In this document: in pieces, positions 16,749 through 25,144 of the stretch
How positions within the stretch are numbered: position 1 is the stretch's first letter
Layout of the letters: each line of letters begins with the position of its first letter
Translations under genes and position numbers: made by a program
Source of the DNA: Halalkalicoccus paucihalophilus
GTDB taxonomy: Archaea > Halobacteriota > Halobacteria > Halobacteriales > Halalkalicoccaceae
NCBI RefSeq assembly: GCF_001593955.1
Contig: NZ_LTAZ01000004.1
Coordinates: 62,001 to 126,000, forward strand
Reading direction: 5' to 3'
Length of the DNA stretch: 64,000 nucleotides
The notes under the pieces: model-generated
Told to the model about the DNA's origin: nothing
What the model saw: the letters and a program-made list of their open reading frames with translations, nothing else
The model's database searches: none

Positions 16749-17930
16749 TCACACCTCCCCGGCGATTACCCGCGCGACCCGCTCGCGGTCGAACAGCCGC
16801 TCCTCGGCGGGGAGTTCGGGATACGGTCCCTCCTCGTAGGTCGGCCACTCGCCGAACTCCTGTGGATAGAGCTGTTTCGCGGTCATCTCCAGTTGGAAGA
16901 GGTTGAGGATCGGGCCCTGATACCGCGCGCCCTGCGGGTGGACGCGCCCCTCGCGCACCGCGGTGATCTCGGCGGCGACCGGATCGGATTCGAGCGCCGC
17001 GCGGGTGTCGGGCATGCTCGTGTCGGGCTCCATCCCACCGAGAAACAGGATCACCTCGGGGTCGGCCTCCAACAGCGTCTCGAAGTCGACGGTCGCGCCC
17101 GACTCGACGGTCCCCTCGAAGGCGTCGCGTGGCCCCAGCGGGCGGGTGTGGGCCGTCAAAAACCCCGGATTGCCCAACGTGTACGCGTAGATCGACTTCA
17201 GGTCCGCGGAGGCGATCATGACCGCCGTCGGGCGCTCCTCGGCGGGTAGGAGTCCCGATTCGATCGTCGCGAGCAGGTCCTCGTACACCGCCGCCAACTC
17301 CTCGAACCGCGCGATCTCGTCGAACGCCGTCGTGACGAGTTCGAACTGCTCCCACAGGCCGTAGTACTCGTAGCCCTCGGCCCACTCTGCGGGCGGCTCC
17401 TGGTGGCGGTCGCTCAGCGAGTTGCCGAACCACGGGGCGACGTTCTCGGCGATCTCCTCGACGTCCTCCCGGGTCCACCCCTCCACCTGTGTGACCCACG
17501 CCGGGTCCGCGAGGTGGACGTCGCTGTCGAGTTCGTACAGCGTCTCCTTGTCGGGCTCCCACGAGGAGTACAGCCCCGACCAGTCGAGCGAAACGCCCGG
17601 CAGCCGTTCTACGAACTGGTTCCACAGCCCGTCGTAGTAGTCGGGAGCGTGCAGCGCGGTGACCCCGTCGCCGCGTCCGAGCGCGAGCGCCATGTCCGCG
17701 TGGTGGGTCAGCCTCGTGAAGACGGTCTCCGGGGGTGACTCGAAGGTCACCTCGCCGACCGGCGATATCGAGACGGTGTACCCCCCGGAATTCCCGTTTC
17801 CGTCGGTTCCGGCCCCATCGCCCGAGTCGCCGGTACAGCCCGCCAGTAGCCCACCGGCGACGACCGTCCCGCCGTACTTCACGTACTCCCTGCGCGTCGG
17901 TGCTTCGAGCGACATCGTGGCTCTCGACAT
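16749..17930 (-). CDS. Iron-type ABC transporter substrate-binding lipoprotein 1
   Basis: 393 residues. The N-terminus has TRREYVKYGGTVVAGGLLAG then Cys, a Tat-like lipobox. The mature part begins YTVSISPVGEVTFESPPETV and continues as a TroA/FepB-like two-lobe protein (GGMEPDTSMPDTRAALESDP, then NLFQLEMTAKQLYPQEFGEW). It is paralogous to the protein at 20820-21974, with the same YTVS-x-x-PVG entry. Starting MSLEAPTRR at 17915 is an equally good choice. Fe(III)-chelate capture is inferred from family and from the upstream iron-type palindromes. Confidence 0.85.
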   Translation of the reverse strand: MSRATMSLEAPTRREYVKYGGTVVAGGLLAGCTGDSGDGAGTDGNGNSGGYTVSISPVGEVTFESPPETVFTRLTHHADMALALGRGDGVTALHAPDYYDGLWNQFVERLPGVSLDWSGLYSSWEPDKETLYELDSDVHLADPAWVTQVEGWTREDVEEIAENVAPWFGNSLSDRHQEPPAEWAEGYEYYGLWEQFELVTTAFDEIARFEELAAVYEDLLATIESGLLPAEERPTAVMIASADLKSIYAYTLGNPGFLTAHTRPLGPRDAFEGTVESGATVDFETLLEADPEVILFLGGMEPDTSMPDTRAALESDPVAAEITAVREGRVHPQGARYQGPILNLFQLEMTAKQLYPQEFGEWPTYEEGPYPELPAEERLFDRERVARVIAGEV

Positions 17931-17932
17931 AT

Positions 17933-17950
17933 TTTTAGGCTAGCCTAAAA
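17933..17950. promoter_or_regulatory. Perfect DtxR/IdeR-type palindrome (metal operator)
   Basis: TTTTAGGCTAGCCTAAAA is an exact 8-2-8 palindrome ending 3 bases from the ATG at 17930. It matches the core of DtxR/IdeR/SirR-family iron boxes (TTAGGC..GCCTAA). Overlapping the promoter or start region, it would block transcription of the binding-protein gene when metal is bound to a repressor. No such repressor gene is in the window. Confidence 0.75.
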
Positions 17951-17969
17951 CACGATAACTCCTCCGGTT

Positions 17970-17985
17970 TTTAGGCCTGCCAAAA
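17970..17985. promoter_or_regulatory. Second, imperfect iron-type palindrome
   Basis: TTTAGGCCTGCCAAAA is a 7-2-7 arrangement like the site 20 bases closer to the gene, with one mismatched base (A for T) in the right arm. Two sites in tandem suggest cooperative binding by a DtxR-family dimer. It lies in the gap between the ATPase gene and the binding-protein gene. Confidence 0.6.
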
Positions 17986-18057
17986 TTTCGTCGATCGGGG
18001 TTCTCTGGTAGACACTCCTCGACGGCAGTTCGTGGTGTCGCGGCTCCCCTCGCGGCT

Positions 18058-18948
18058 TTACGGGTCGTGGTGACACGCGCGAATCGGTGTCACCCGCGGG
18101 CCGCGGTCGGTGAGTTCGACCTCGGCGTCGATTCCGAAGACTGCCGCGAGCAGTTCCTCGGTGACGACCTCCTCGGGAGCGCCCCGCGCCTGAATCTCGC
18201 CGCCCTTGAGCGCGACTACGTGGTCGGCGTAGCGGGCGGCCTGCTCGATGTCGTGGAGCACGAGTACGACCGTGATCTCGCGGTCCTCCCGGAGAGTGCG
18301 GACGATCTCCATCACTTCGAGTTGGTGATGCATGTCGAGGAACGTCGTGGGCTCGTCGAGCAACAGGACGTCGGTGTCCTGGGCCAGCACCATCGCGATC
18401 CAGACGAGCTGTTTCTGCCCGCCGCTCAGGCTACTCACCTCTCGCTCGTGCAGGTGGTCGACCCCCGCAAGCGAGATCGCGTCCCGGACCGCACACTCAT
18501 CCTCCTCGCCGACGCTATCGAAAAACCCCCGATGGGGATAGCGACCGTGATAGACCAGCTCCTCGACGCTGATCGACCCCGGCGAGACGTTCTCCTGGGA
18601 GAGCAGGCCGAGCTTGCGGGCCAGCTCTTTGGCTCCCAGTTGGTGGATCTCCCGGCCGTCGAGGACGACCGAGCCCCCATCGAGCGCGAGCTGATCGGCG
18701 AGCCCCTTCAAAAGCGTGCTCTTTCCCGACCCGTTCGGCCCGACCAGCGCCGTCACCTCGCCGGGCGGGACGACGAGCGACTCGCCGTCGATTACCGGGT
18801 CGTCCTTCGAGTAGCCGATGACGAGGTCCTCGCCGGCGAAGGTCGCGCCCGCACCCGAGCCCCCGGTCGCGTCGGCGGTCGGTGTCGTGCGTTTCGATAC
18901 GGCCGTCCCCAGTCGTGTGTTCAGGTTCGTGTTCACGTGTTTGACCAT
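18058..18948 (-). CDS. Iron-type ABC transporter ATPase (FecE/FepC-like)
   Basis: 296 residues. Residues 1-35 are a polar extension. Walker A GPNGSGKST is at about 69-77, the Q-loop SQEN follows, the signature is LSGGQKQLVWIAM, Walker B is VLLLDEPTTFLDMHHQ, and the switch His is in LVLHDIEQA. This is the FepC/FhuC subfamily pattern, including DMHHQLEVM. It energises uptake through the preceding permease; its ATG overlaps the permease stop. Confidence 0.93.
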   Translation of the reverse strand: MVKHVNTNLNTRLGTAVSKRTTPTADATGGSGAGATFAGEDLVIGYSKDDPVIDGESLVVPPGEVTALVGPNGSGKSTLLKGLADQLALDGGSVVLDGREIHQLGAKELARKLGLLSQENVSPGSISVEELVYHGRYPHRGFFDSVGEEDECAVRDAISLAGVDHLHEREVSSLSGGQKQLVWIAMVLAQDTDVLLLDEPTTFLDMHHQLEVMEIVRTLREDREITVVLVLHDIEQAARYADHVVALKGGEIQARGAPEEVVTEELLAAVFGIDAEVELTDRGPRVTPIRACHHDP

Positions 18949-20087
18949 CAGATCTCACCCAATTGTTCGGTTTTCCGCATCAGATAGAGGAAATAGGGCC
19001 CGCCGACGAGTCCGGTGACGATCCCGACGGGAAGCTGGACCGGCGACAGCGCGAGGCGCGCACCGACGTCAGCGGCGACCAGCAGCGCCGGCCCGGCGAA
19101 CAGACAGCCCACCACCAGCCGCTTGTAGTCGCTCCCGACGACGTTCCGGACCACGTGGGGGACGATCAGGCCGACGAAACCGACGATCCCGGCGACGGCG
19201 ATGCTCGCCGCGGCGGCCAGCACCGCCACCCCCGAGAGCGCGAAGCGGACCTTCTCGACGGACATCCCGAGCGCGCTGGCCGTGCGCTCGCCCAGCAGGA
19301 GGACGTTCAGCTGGCGGGAGCTCACGAGTGCGAGGCCCATCGCCACGACCGTCCAGGGCAGGACCATCCGGACCTGCCGCCAGTCGGTGCCCGTCAGCGA
19401 GCCGGTCGTCCACGCGATCGCGTTCTGAACCACGCCGATGTCGTCGGCGAAGAAGAAGATGCCCGTCTGCAGGGAGTTGCAGACGGTACCGACGATGACG
19501 CCCGCGAGCACCAGTCTGACGGGACTCGTCCCGCCCTTCCAGGCGATGGCGTACACGAGTAGGAAGGCGAGCGCGCCGCCGACCGAGGCGATCACCGGCA
19601 GTAGCGTCGACAGCCCGCTGAAGACGACGAGCGTCAACAGGATCGCGAGACCGGCGCCCGAGGAGACCCCGAGGATGAAGGGACTCGCGAGTTCGTTTCG
19701 CGTCACCGCTTGGAAGATCGCCCCCGAAACCGCGAGGTTCATCCCGACGAACGCGCCGACGAGCACCCGCGGCAGGCGGATGTTCCAGACGATCAGCGTC
19801 TCGCGGGAGAGTTCGATCCCCGCCGATGAAAGTCCCAGGGTCGCCGCCAGCCCGTCGCCAAGCAGTAGTTCGGCGACCACGCCCGGGTTCGTCCACACCG
19901 TCGGGTCGAACACCGCCCGCCACGCCTCCGCGAGGCTCATCGAGTACGCGCCGAAGCTGACCTGCACCAGCCCCGCGACCACGACGATCAGCGTGCTCGC
20001 GAGCGCGAGCGTCAGCAGGCGGGTGTCGGCCAGCCACGCGAAGCGTTCCAGTCGAGTCGACCGCCCGACCCGGTCCTCGCCCGCCAT
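18948..20087 (-). CDS. FecCD-family iron ABC permease
   Basis: 379 residues, about nine to ten helices. VWNIRLPRVLVGAFVGMNLA and VTRNELASPFILGVSSGAG, then WTTGSLTGTDW, LLGERTASALG and AGIVGFVGLIVPHVVRN, are all FecCD landmarks. The N-terminal 25 residues and the loop before IELSRE (about 75-95) are longer than usual. It forms the homodimeric channel for a ferric siderophore or similar chelate. It lies 1 base after the upstream helper-like gene and overlaps the ATPase gene. Confidence 0.92.
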   Translation of the reverse strand: MAGEDRVGRSTRLERFAWLADTRLLTLALASTLIVVVAGLVQVSFGAYSMSLAEAWRAVFDPTVWTNPGVVAELLLGDGLAATLGLSSAGIELSRETLIVWNIRLPRVLVGAFVGMNLAVSGAIFQAVTRNELASPFILGVSSGAGLAILLTLVVFSGLSTLLPVIASVGGALAFLLVYAIAWKGGTSPVRLVLAGVIVGTVCNSLQTGIFFFADDIGVVQNAIAWTTGSLTGTDWRQVRMVLPWTVVAMGLALVSSRQLNVLLLGERTASALGMSVEKVRFALSGVAVLAAAASIAVAGIVGFVGLIVPHVVRNVVGSDYKRLVVGCLFAGPALLVAADVGARLALSPVQLPVGIVTGLVGGPYFLYLMRKTEQLGEI

Positions 20088-20088
20088 C

Positions 20089-20823
20089 TCAGACCCGCCT
20101 CACGAGGTGATCGCGGACCGCCCGTTGGGCTTTCCCACACAGTTCGTCGAGGCGCACCGCGGTCACGAGTACCGGGTAGTCGATTGGGAACCCGTCGTAG
20201 AGATACCCACAGAGGTCACCGTGGCGCACCCCCGCCTTTCCGTCGGCGCCGGTCGTCCGACCGAAGTGTGACTGTCGGTCGAGTACGAGCGAGTCACAGT
20301 CGGCGCGGAACGCCGCGAGGCACGCGTGGCGCTCTCGGAGCTCCTCGAACCCGTGGGCGGAAAGCGGCGTCTCGTTCCCCTCGAGCAGCCACTCGCGGAT
20401 CGGTTCGATGATAGCGTCCGCACCGGAGAGCGAGTCGGCCTCCGCCTCGAGCGCGCGGTCCATCGCGGCGAGTTCGGCCCGACGCCGGTCGGTCTCGGCG
20501 CGGACCGCACGACGGAGTCCCGGCGTCGCTCCGCCCGTCGTGAGTGCGTGCGCGATGTCCTCGCCGAGTTCCGCCACGAGCAGTTCCTCGTGCGCGCGAT
20601 TCTCACAGACCGGCCCGACCGTCCCGGCAAACGCCTCGCGGATCGGCCGAGAGACCGTCCCGCCGGCCGGAGAGACGAGCGTCTCGCCGGGCGCCTCGGA
20701 ACCCGTTCGCGGGGAGATCGATCCGAGCCGGGTGCGAAACCGGCCGTAGGCCTCGCGCTTCGCCTCGACCGCCTCGCGCTCGCGGTCGACGCGTTCGCAC
20801 GCCCGCTCGACGTGGGTTCTCAT
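20089..20823 (-). CDS. Uncharacterised coiled-coil protein inside the iron-transport operon
   Basis: 244 residues. Residues 1-30 form an Arg/Glu-rich coiled coil (VERACERVDREREAVEAKRE), and about 110-150 form another helical segment (AETDRRRAELAAMDRALEAE). The C-terminal part is globular with CGYLYDGFPIDYPVLVTAVR. It resembles the haloarchaeal DUF7260 group by eye, low certainty. Overlapped by the binding-protein gene at its start (4 bases) and followed at 1 base by the permease, so it is an integral operon member. Confidence 0.6.
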   Translation of the reverse strand: MRTHVERACERVDREREAVEAKREAYGRFRTRLGSISPRTGSEAPGETLVSPAGGTVSRPIREAFAGTVGPVCENRAHEELLVAELGEDIAHALTTGGATPGLRRAVRAETDRRRAELAAMDRALEAEADSLSGADAIIEPIREWLLEGNETPLSAHGFEELRERHACLAAFRADCDSLVLDRQSHFGRTTGADGKAGVRHGDLCGYLYDGFPIDYPVLVTAVRLDELCGKAQRAVRDHLVRRV

Positions 20824-21974
20824 CGGCCGGCGACGATCCCTGCGATTTCGGCGCGGTCGAACAGCTCTTCCTCGCCGAACTCATCGGGGAAGAAGTCGTG
20901 GGCGGCGCGCTCGGTCGTAAAGAGGTTCTGGATCGGCCCCTGATAGATCGGCCCACCGCGGAATACGTTCCCGTCTCGAACGGCGGTCAGTTCGCTCGCG
21001 ACCGGGTGATCCTCCATGAACGCGAGGACCGTGTCCTCGAACGCCGCCGCCGACTTGTCCTCGTGACCCCGCACCAACAGGGTGTCGGGATCGACCTCGA
21101 GCATCGTCTCGTAGTCGATCTGCCCGCGATCGCTCGTCGAGAGTCCCTCGATGCCCGTTCCCGCGAGCGCGTCCTCGATCCCGAGGTCGTGGAACTGCTT
21201 CTTGTTGGTTCCCTCGTCGGCGAGGCGGTACGGCGAGAACGCCTCGGGTTCGTCGCCGTCGCCGAACACCAACAGCGCGTTCGGGCGCTCCTCGGGCAGT
21301 CGGTCCTGAACGCCCGCGACGAACTCGTCGTGGAACGCGGCGAACGCCTCGTAGCGTTCCTCCGCCTGATAGACCTGCGCGACCGTCTCGAAGGCCTCGT
21401 AGAGCGTGTAGTACTCGTAGTCGTGCCACTCGTCGGTTCGCCGGAAGATCGCGTTCCCGAGGAAGGGTGCGACGTTCGTTCGGACGTCCTCGACGTCGCT
21501 CTCGTCGAGGCCGAAGAACTCGTTGTTCGTGAGCCACTGCGGGTCGATCAGGTGGAGATCGGCGCCGAGTTCGTAGAAGATCTCCCTGTCGATCCCGCTC
21601 TCGCCGAGGATGTCCTGGGGTTTGTCGACCGAAACCCTGTCGAGTTCGTCGTAGTAGCCCGTGTGATAGCGGTTCGTCTCGGCCATCGCGATCAGCGAAT
21701 CCTCGACGCCGAGTGCGACACACATATCGGCGTAGCCCGGAAAGTACGTCACGACCCGCTCGGGCACCGATTCGAGTTCGACGTCGCCGACCGGTGCCAT
21801 CGAGACGGTGTAAGACCCACCGCCGTCATCGCTCGCGTTCCCGCCACCGGTACCGGTTCCGTCCCCACCGTCGGAACCGCCGCCGGTACAGCCGGCCAGC
21901 GCGAGTCCCGTCGCCGCACCGCCCGATAGCAGTACGTCCCGTCGCGTCACCCTCCGCCGCGAACTGTCGGCCAT
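20820..21974 (-). CDS. Iron-type ABC transporter substrate-binding lipoprotein 2
   Basis: 384 residues. RRVTRRDVLLSGGAATGLAL then AGC is a Tat lipobox. A Gly/Asp spacer leads into YTVSMAPVGDVELESVPERV, the same opening as the protein at 16749-17930. The rest is TroA-like (RGGPIYQGPIQNLFTTERAA near the end). First gene of the operon binding protein - DUF - permease - ATPase, with an iron-type palindrome 5 bases before its ATG. Confidence 0.87.
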   Translation of the reverse strand: MADSSRRRVTRRDVLLSGGAATGLALAGCTGGGSDGGDGTGTGGGNASDDGGGSYTVSMAPVGDVELESVPERVVTYFPGYADMCVALGVEDSLIAMAETNRYHTGYYDELDRVSVDKPQDILGESGIDREIFYELGADLHLIDPQWLTNNEFFGLDESDVEDVRTNVAPFLGNAIFRRTDEWHDYEYYTLYEAFETVAQVYQAEERYEAFAAFHDEFVAGVQDRLPEERPNALLVFGDGDEPEAFSPYRLADEGTNKKQFHDLGIEDALAGTGIEGLSTSDRGQIDYETMLEVDPDTLLVRGHEDKSAAAFEDTVLAFMEDHPVASELTAVRDGNVFRGGPIYQGPIQNLFTTERAAHDFFPDEFGEEELFDRAEIAGIVAGR

Positions 21975-21978
21975 ATGA

Positions 21979-21994
21979 TTTAGGCCTGCCTAAA
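21979..21994. promoter_or_regulatory. DtxR/IdeR-type palindrome of the iron-transport operon
   Basis: TTTAGGCCTGCCTAAA is a 7-2-7 palindrome (TTTAGGC / GCCTAAA) lying 5 bases upstream of the start at 21974. Same arms as the two sites near 17.95 kb. It overlaps the expected transcription start, so it fits repression by a metal-loaded DtxR-family protein. Confidence 0.7.
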
Positions 21995-22030
21995 GACACA
22001 TAACGCTTTCCGTTTTCGGTACGCCTAACT

Positions 22031-22618
22031 CTACCAATCGCCCGCCCGGACGTACGGTTGGGTCCACAGCGTCACCTGCAGGGTGATGCTCTTGAACCAC
22101 GCGTGGAACATGGCCTCCACTTCCTCCTCGCTGTGTTCCCCGTTCTCGAGGAACTCCCTGATCGTGGCGGTGATCGGGTAGATGAAGGCGATGAGGTACC
22201 GGGCGTGGATGTGGGAAACGGCGTCGGCGTCATCAGTTCGATTCTTCTTCTCGCGGGTGTGGCGGCGCCCGATCTCGTACTGGTAGTTCAGCCACTCCTG
22301 GTCGTACGGCGGGTTGCAGGTGTCCCGTATCCACTGGCCGAAACGCGCGCGAACCCGATCGAGGTACTCCTCATCCGGATTCCCTTCGCCGTCGGTGAAG
22401 TAGTAGACGAGGTGGTCGTTCGCGCCGACGAAGTCGTACCAGAGGTCGAGGATCTCCTCGATCTGGGGTTCGAGTACCTCGCCGGCCTCTCGAAGCGCCT
22501 CCTCGTCTCCTTCGTCGAACAGCACCGCCGCCTGCAGTTTCTCGAGGTCCTCCTCGTCGTAGGGCGCCTCGGGGAGCGATTCGTCGCCGTAGTCGTAGCC
22601 GGGGATCTCCTGAGCCAT
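22031..22618 (-). CDS. Protoglobin
   Basis: 195 residues from MAQEIPGYDYGDESLPEAP; a further 17 in-frame residues upstream are unlikely. Protoglobins are single-domain heme proteins with an extra N-terminal helix that bind O2, CO or NO. Landmarks: LWYDFVGANDHLVYYFTD, FGQWIRDTCNPPYDQEWLNY and YEIGRRHTREKKNRTD, whose His is the expected proximal heme ligand, then YLIAFIYPITATIREFL. No signalling domain is attached. Opposite an HxlR regulator with starts 77 bases apart. Confidence 0.88.
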   Translation of the reverse strand: MAQEIPGYDYGDESLPEAPYDEEDLEKLQAAVLFDEGDEEALREAGEVLEPQIEEILDLWYDFVGANDHLVYYFTDGEGNPDEEYLDRVRARFGQWIRDTCNPPYDQEWLNYQYEIGRRHTREKKNRTDDADAVSHIHARYLIAFIYPITATIREFLENGEHSEEEVEAMFHAWFKSITLQVTLWTQPYVRAGDW

Positions 22619-22695
22619 CGCGTCACTGACTACCACGGGTGAACCTGTAAATAGAGGAGTAAGAGCCAAGCGAGTAGGTCCACGATATCGAAGCG

Positions 22696-22974
22696 ATGGC
22701 GGAAGACCTCTGGGACGTGCTCGGCTGTAAGTGGACCCGCCGGATCGTTTCGCATCTCGCCGAGGGCGAGGCGCGATTCAACGGGATCGAACGCGCCATC
22801 GGGACCCCCACGAGCACCCTGTCGGATCGCCTGAAACGCCTCGAATCGGCCGGGATCGTCTCCCGTGAGGTCAAGGACGACTCCCCGCCGGCAGTCCGGT
22901 ATGGCCTCACCGAGCGGGGCGAGCGACTCGCGGAACTCCTCACCGAGATCGAGCGCCTCGATCAGATCCCGTAG
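22696..22974 (+). CDS. HxlR-family winged-helix regulator
   Basis: 92 residues. DLWDVLGCKWTRRIVSHLAE carries the single N-terminal cysteine (Cys11) that many HxlR/YodB proteins use to sense thiol-reactive compounds. Recognition helix area: TPTSTLSDRLKRLESAGIVS, then wing VRYGLTERGERLAELL. Divergent from the protoglobin, so it probably regulates it or itself. Its 3' end overlaps the convergent MBL gene by 13 bases. Confidence 0.87.
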   Translation: MAEDLWDVLGCKWTRRIVSHLAEGEARFNGIERAIGTPTSTLSDRLKRLESAGIVSREVKDDSPPAVRYGLTERGERLAELLTEIERLDQIP

Positions 22975-23780
22975 CGCTCGCCGTCGACCGCGAGCGGCTC
23001 CTCGAAGGCCTCCTCGGGCGGGTAGAAGTGCGCGAGGTGGACGAGGCGGGTTCGTTCGGCGTCCAGTTCCTCGGCGAGCGACAGGGCTCCCTCGCGGGTC
23101 ATGTGTTTAGTGCCGAAGGTCCGCGGTACGCCCTCGGGGTCGTGGTGTCGCCCGCCGATCGGGTGGTCCTCACACAGCGAGGCCGGAACGATCGCATCGG
23201 CCAACAGGAGGTCCGGATCGGAAAGCACCTCCTTCGAGCGGTCGGGGATGGCGTAGCTGGTGTCGCCCGTCAGCGAGAGTTTCGTGTCCCCCTTCTCGAT
23301 CGCGAGCCCGTAACAGACCAGCGGCGGGTGGTCGACCGGCACGAGCGTCAGGTCGAACCCACAGCTCCGAACGGTCTCGAAGGGCGCGTGATCGTGGACC
23401 GTGATCCGGTCGAGGTAGTCGTACTTCCCCCTGATGGTGTCGGCGACGCTTTCACCCGTTTTCGGGTCGACCTCGTTTGCGGCGTGAACCGGAAGGTCCT
23501 CGAACAGCCGGTAGGCGTTGCCCAGCCCGTCGAGGTGGTCGAAGTGGATGTGGCTGATGACCATCGCATCCGGGAGAGGCACTTCTTGCGTGAGAAACTG
23601 GTACCGGAAGTCGGGGCTCGCGTCGACCAGCAGCGACTCGCCGGTCTCCTCGTTGGTGACGTGGACGGAGTACCGACTGCGCTCGACGCCGAGTTCGCGG
23701 GCGCGCTGGCAGGTCCCACACTCACAGCCCGGCGTCGGGGTGCCGGTGGTGTCGCCGGTCCCCAGCAGCGTTACCTCCAT
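22962..23780 (-). CDS. MBL-fold metallohydrolase (PhnP-like)
   Basis: 272 residues from MEVTLLGTGDTTGTPTPG. The early CECGTCQRARELG holds the extra cysteines typical of the PhnP structural zinc site. The active site is ISHIHFDHLDG (HxHxDH) at about 76-86, then PVDHPPLVCYG, SLTGDTSYAI and VHLAHFYPP near the end. Acts as a phosphodiesterase or related hydrolase; substrate unknown. Its ATG overlaps the AAA ATPase stop (ATGA), suggesting coupled work. Confidence 0.87.
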   Translation of the reverse strand: MEVTLLGTGDTTGTPTPGCECGTCQRARELGVERSRYSVHVTNEETGESLLVDASPDFRYQFLTQEVPLPDAMVISHIHFDHLDGLGNAYRLFEDLPVHAANEVDPKTGESVADTIRGKYDYLDRITVHDHAPFETVRSCGFDLTLVPVDHPPLVCYGLAIEKGDTKLSLTGDTSYAIPDRSKEVLSDPDLLLADAIVPASLCEDHPIGGRHHDPEGVPRTFGTKHMTREGALSLAEELDAERTRLVHLAHFYPPEEAFEEPLAVDGERYGI

Positions 23781-25123
23781 CAGTGGTCGTGATCGTGGTC
23801 GTGATCGTGACCCCCGGGATCGCCGCCGGCGACCAGCGCCTCGTGGTCGCCCTCGATCATGTCCAGATCCTTCAGGGTGTCCCGTTCCTCGAAATCTACG
23901 ACCGCATCGAGCAGGTCCCGCTGGGTCAGCGTGCGGCGGTTCTCGGTCAGGGCCTCGAGGACTGCCTCGCGGAGCACCATCCGCAGGTCGCTCCCCGTGA
24001 GTCCCTCGGTCTCTGCGGCGATCTCCCCGGGGTCGAATCCGGTGATCTCCATCTCGCGGGTGATGACGGAGAAGATGTCCGTGCGCATCCCCTCGTCGGG
24101 CTTGGGGAAGTTGACGATCTCGTCGAACCGGCGCCACGCCGCCGCGTCGAGTTGGTCGGGGTGGTTGGTCGCCCCGATGAGGAGGACGTCGTCCTGGATC
24201 AGGCTTACCTCGTCGATCGATTTCAGCAGGGTGTTCACGGCGCGCTTGATCGCGGCGTGTTCGTCCGAGCGGCGGGTTTTCGCGACGAAGTCGAACTCGT
24301 CGATGAAGAGGATACAGGGAGACAGGCGTTTTGCGACCTCGAAGACCTTGTCGACGTTCTTCGCGGTCTCGCCGAGGTACTGCGAGGTGATCATCGAGAG
24401 TTTGACCTCCACGAACGGGAGGTCCAGATCGTGTGCGAGCGCCCGCGAGGTGGTCGTCTTGCCGGTTCCGGGCGGCCCGACGAACAGCAGTTTGCCGATC
24501 TCGCGCAGCCCGATCTGTGCCAGATAGTCGCGGTGTTCGATGGCCTTGACGATCTTCTCGATCTCGGCTTCCTGCTGGCCGGTCAATACGAGATCGTTGA
24601 GGGTCATCTCGATCTCCTCGGGCGCGCGGATGTCGACGAGATCGAGCATCTCCGCCTCCTCCTCGTCGTCGGGATCGAAGTACGTTTCGAGGAGGTTGTC
24701 AATCCAGACGCGGTCGGCCTGGATCGGGCGGGCGTTCTCGCGTGCGCGCTCGTAGTCGACGGGCACGTCGATCTCGCGGTCCTCGTAGAAGCCGGAGAGT
24801 GTGGGATTGTCTGCGAGTCGTCCCTCGTCGGCACGCTTCCCGAACCACTCCGTTGCGAGATCGGGATCCGAAAGCGCCAGTTCGCCCGAGAACTCCTCGC
24901 GCGTGGTAAAGAGGAGGTCCGAGACCGCCTCCCAGGGCTCGTCGACGTCCGTCGCCTCCCGAGCGTTCTCCTCGGTCACCGAGAGCGGTCGCTCGATCGA
25001 CCCGCCCTGCCAGAACACCTTGCGGTACTCCGCGGGGAGGTCGTTCTCGTCGAAGCGCCGGTCGGTGCTGTAGGCGTGGGCCGTCAGTAGGAACTCGACC
25101 ACCGAAAGCGCCGGATTGCTCAT
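23780..25123 (-). CDS. AAA-family ATPase with a His-Asp tail
   Basis: About 447 residues from MSNPALSVVEF; an ATG 6 bases further upstream is equally possible. Residues 1-170 form an N-domain without a known family. The AAA module has Walker A GPPGTGKTTT (about 216-225), Walker B CILFIDEFDF, sensor-1 LLIGATNHPDQ and an arginine-rich end AAWRRFDEIVNFPKPDE, then a lid helix. The last residues are GGHDHDHDHDH, a possible metal-binding tail. Probably remodels proteins in ATP-dependent fashion. Coupled to the MBL hydrolase gene. Confidence 0.85.
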   Translation of the reverse strand: MSNPALSVVEFLLTAHAYSTDRRFDENDLPAEYRKVFWQGGSIERPLSVTEENAREATDVDEPWEAVSDLLFTTREEFSGELALSDPDLATEWFGKRADEGRLADNPTLSGFYEDREIDVPVDYERARENARPIQADRVWIDNLLETYFDPDDEEEAEMLDLVDIRAPEEIEMTLNDLVLTGQQEAEIEKIVKAIEHRDYLAQIGLREIGKLLFVGPPGTGKTTTSRALAHDLDLPFVEVKLSMITSQYLGETAKNVDKVFEVAKRLSPCILFIDEFDFVAKTRRSDEHAAIKRAVNTLLKSIDEVSLIQDDVLLIGATNHPDQLDAAAWRRFDEIVNFPKPDEGMRTDIFSVITREMEITGFDPGEIAAETEGLTGSDLRMVLREAVLEALTENRRTLTQRDLLDAVVDFEERDTLKDLDMIEGDHEALVAGGDPGGHDHDHDHDH

Positions 25124-25144
25124 TCCCAATACCGTTATCGCCCG

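Noticed and set aside
23783-25090. 435-codon plus-strand frame opposite the AAA ATPase
   Set aside because: Mirror frame of a gene with clear Walker motifs.
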